Shown here one piece after another: positions 60,249 to 60,771 of a stretch of DNA of 60,771 nucleotides. Location of the stretch: NCBI GenBank assembly GCA_002305805.1, contig DBQY01000004.1, forward strand, positions 1 to 60,771. The letters are read 5' to 3'. The first letter of the stretch is position 1; every line of letters begins with the position of its first letter. The notes under the pieces are model-generated. The model was not told where the DNA came from. It saw only the letters and a program-made list of their open reading frames with translations, and did no database searches. The position numbers and the translations under genes are program-made. The stretch is from Atopobium sp. UBA1382. Lineage in GTDB: Bacteria; Actinomycetota; Coriobacteriia; Coriobacteriales; Atopobiaceae.

Positions 60249-60771
60249 CTAGAGCTCGATCGAGGTCTCCTTGATCGGGTTCACGGCCGCGCAGTGGCAC
60301 GCGCAGAAGTGGCCGGGGCACACCTCGCGCAGCTCGGGCTTCGTCTCGGAGCACTGCTTCTGCGCGATCGGGCAGCGCGTGTGGAAGCGGCAGCCGCTCG
60401 GCGGGTCGATCGGCGAGGGCGGGTCGCCCGGAAGGATGATGCGCTTGCGGGAGTGCTGGACGTCCGGGTCGGGCACCGGCACGGCCGAGAGCAGCGACTG
60501 CGTGTAGGGGTGGTGCGGCTCGTCGTAGAGCGTCTTCCAGTCGGAGTACTCCATGAGGTTGCCGAGGTACATGACGGCGACGCGGTCGGAGATGTGCTGC
60601 ACGACGGAGAGGTCGTGGGCGATGAAGAGGTACGCGGTGCCAAACTCCGCCTGAAGGTCCTTCAGCAGGTTCAGGACCTGCGCCTGAATGGAGACGTCGA
60701 GCGCGGAGACCGGCTCGTCGCAGATGATGAGCTTGGGGCGCAGGGCGAAGGCGCGCGCGATGCCGATGCGC
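60249..60771 (-). CDS. oppF: Oligopeptide ABC transporter ATPase, partial (C-terminal part)
   Basis: The gene runs off the right edge; 173 C-terminal residues are seen. The first residues ([20 protein letters not shown]) place it just after the signature motif, with Walker B and [23 protein letters not shown]. The end has the OppD/F domain [16 protein letters not shown], and [17 protein letters not shown] with the cysteine motif found in Opp/Dpp ATPases. It powers import of peptides. The rest of the operon is presumably to the right. Confidence 0.92.
   Translation of the reverse strand, partial: RIGIARAFALRPKLIICDEPVSALDVSIQAQVLNLLKDLQAEFGTAYLFIAHDLSVVQHISDRVAVMYLGNLMEYSDWKTLYDEPHHPYTQSLLSAVPVPDPDVQHSRKRIILPGDPPSPIDPPSGCRFHTRCPIAQKQCSETKPELREVCPGHFCACHCAAVNPIKETSIEL

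Overview
The window is GC-rich, gene-dense bacterial chromosome with strong AGGAGG-type ribosome binding sites, many ATGA/GTGA/TTGA stop-start overlaps and some GTG and TTG starts. The gene set fits a Coriobacteriia member (Actinomycetota; perhaps an Olsenella/Atopobiaceae relative): ECF vitamin transporter cassette, LTA-synthase-like sulfatase, YgfM/YgfN-type molybdenum hydroxylase, orphan AbiEi/DUF559-like proteins, and a Trp-codon leader peptide before a TrpB2. The taxonomic call is inference; no rRNA or marker gene is present. No transposase, integrase, prophage, CRISPR array or plasmid gene was seen.

Layout. 1-5513: repeat arrays around an orphan AbiEi-like gene, then a leftward block (DUF308 membrane protein, UbiB-family kinase, phasin-like protein, HAD phosphatase). 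5786-11455: DUF1015 protein, a large TPR-like protein, HAD hydrolase, HTH membrane regulator, YgjP-type metalloprotease. 11491-13064: trpL-trpB attenuation unit. 13414-20842: CstA, then a response regulator/sensor kinase/ABC exporter set whose two promoters share a GTGAC-N6-GTCAC element. 21108-29208: SPFH protein, deacetylase, amino-acid permease, TIM-barrel-like protein, AbiEi/DUF559 protein, DUF2975-XRE pair and xanthine phosphoribosyltransferase. 29384-31911: zinc-type ArsR, HMA chaperone and P1B ATPase under one strong promoter. 31920-37215: NagZ lipoprotein, D-Ala-D-Ala ligase, and ecfA1-ecfA2-ecfT-S. 37583-45086: molybdenum hydroxylase and a heterodimeric ABC exporter. 45087-50396: tautomerase, HIRAN protein, LTA-synthase-like enzyme, ECF sigma factor and its DUF4179 partner. 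50583-60771: five tRNAs, flippase-like protein, ybaK/mnmA/cysteine desulfurase operon, a partner-switching pair (SpoIIE-type phosphatase and a STAS-kinase fusion), and the end of an oppF-like gene.

The most unusual content is between genes. Four loci carry seven-unit (once six-unit) arrays of a degenerate 23-base motif in exact 31-base register; the units point forward in the first half and are reverse-complemented in the second, and the distance across the mirror point is the same every time. Three other loci carry tandem pairs of a 48-base palindrome repeated at exactly 62 bases (twice 31). Further families show fixed arm spacing (58 bases at two loci) or a 40-base mirrored register. In addition a 10-mer, GTYCTTCTCG, occurs about 33 times on both strands and is about three-fold denser between genes, often beside these arrays. 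I know of no described element with this architecture; the function is open.
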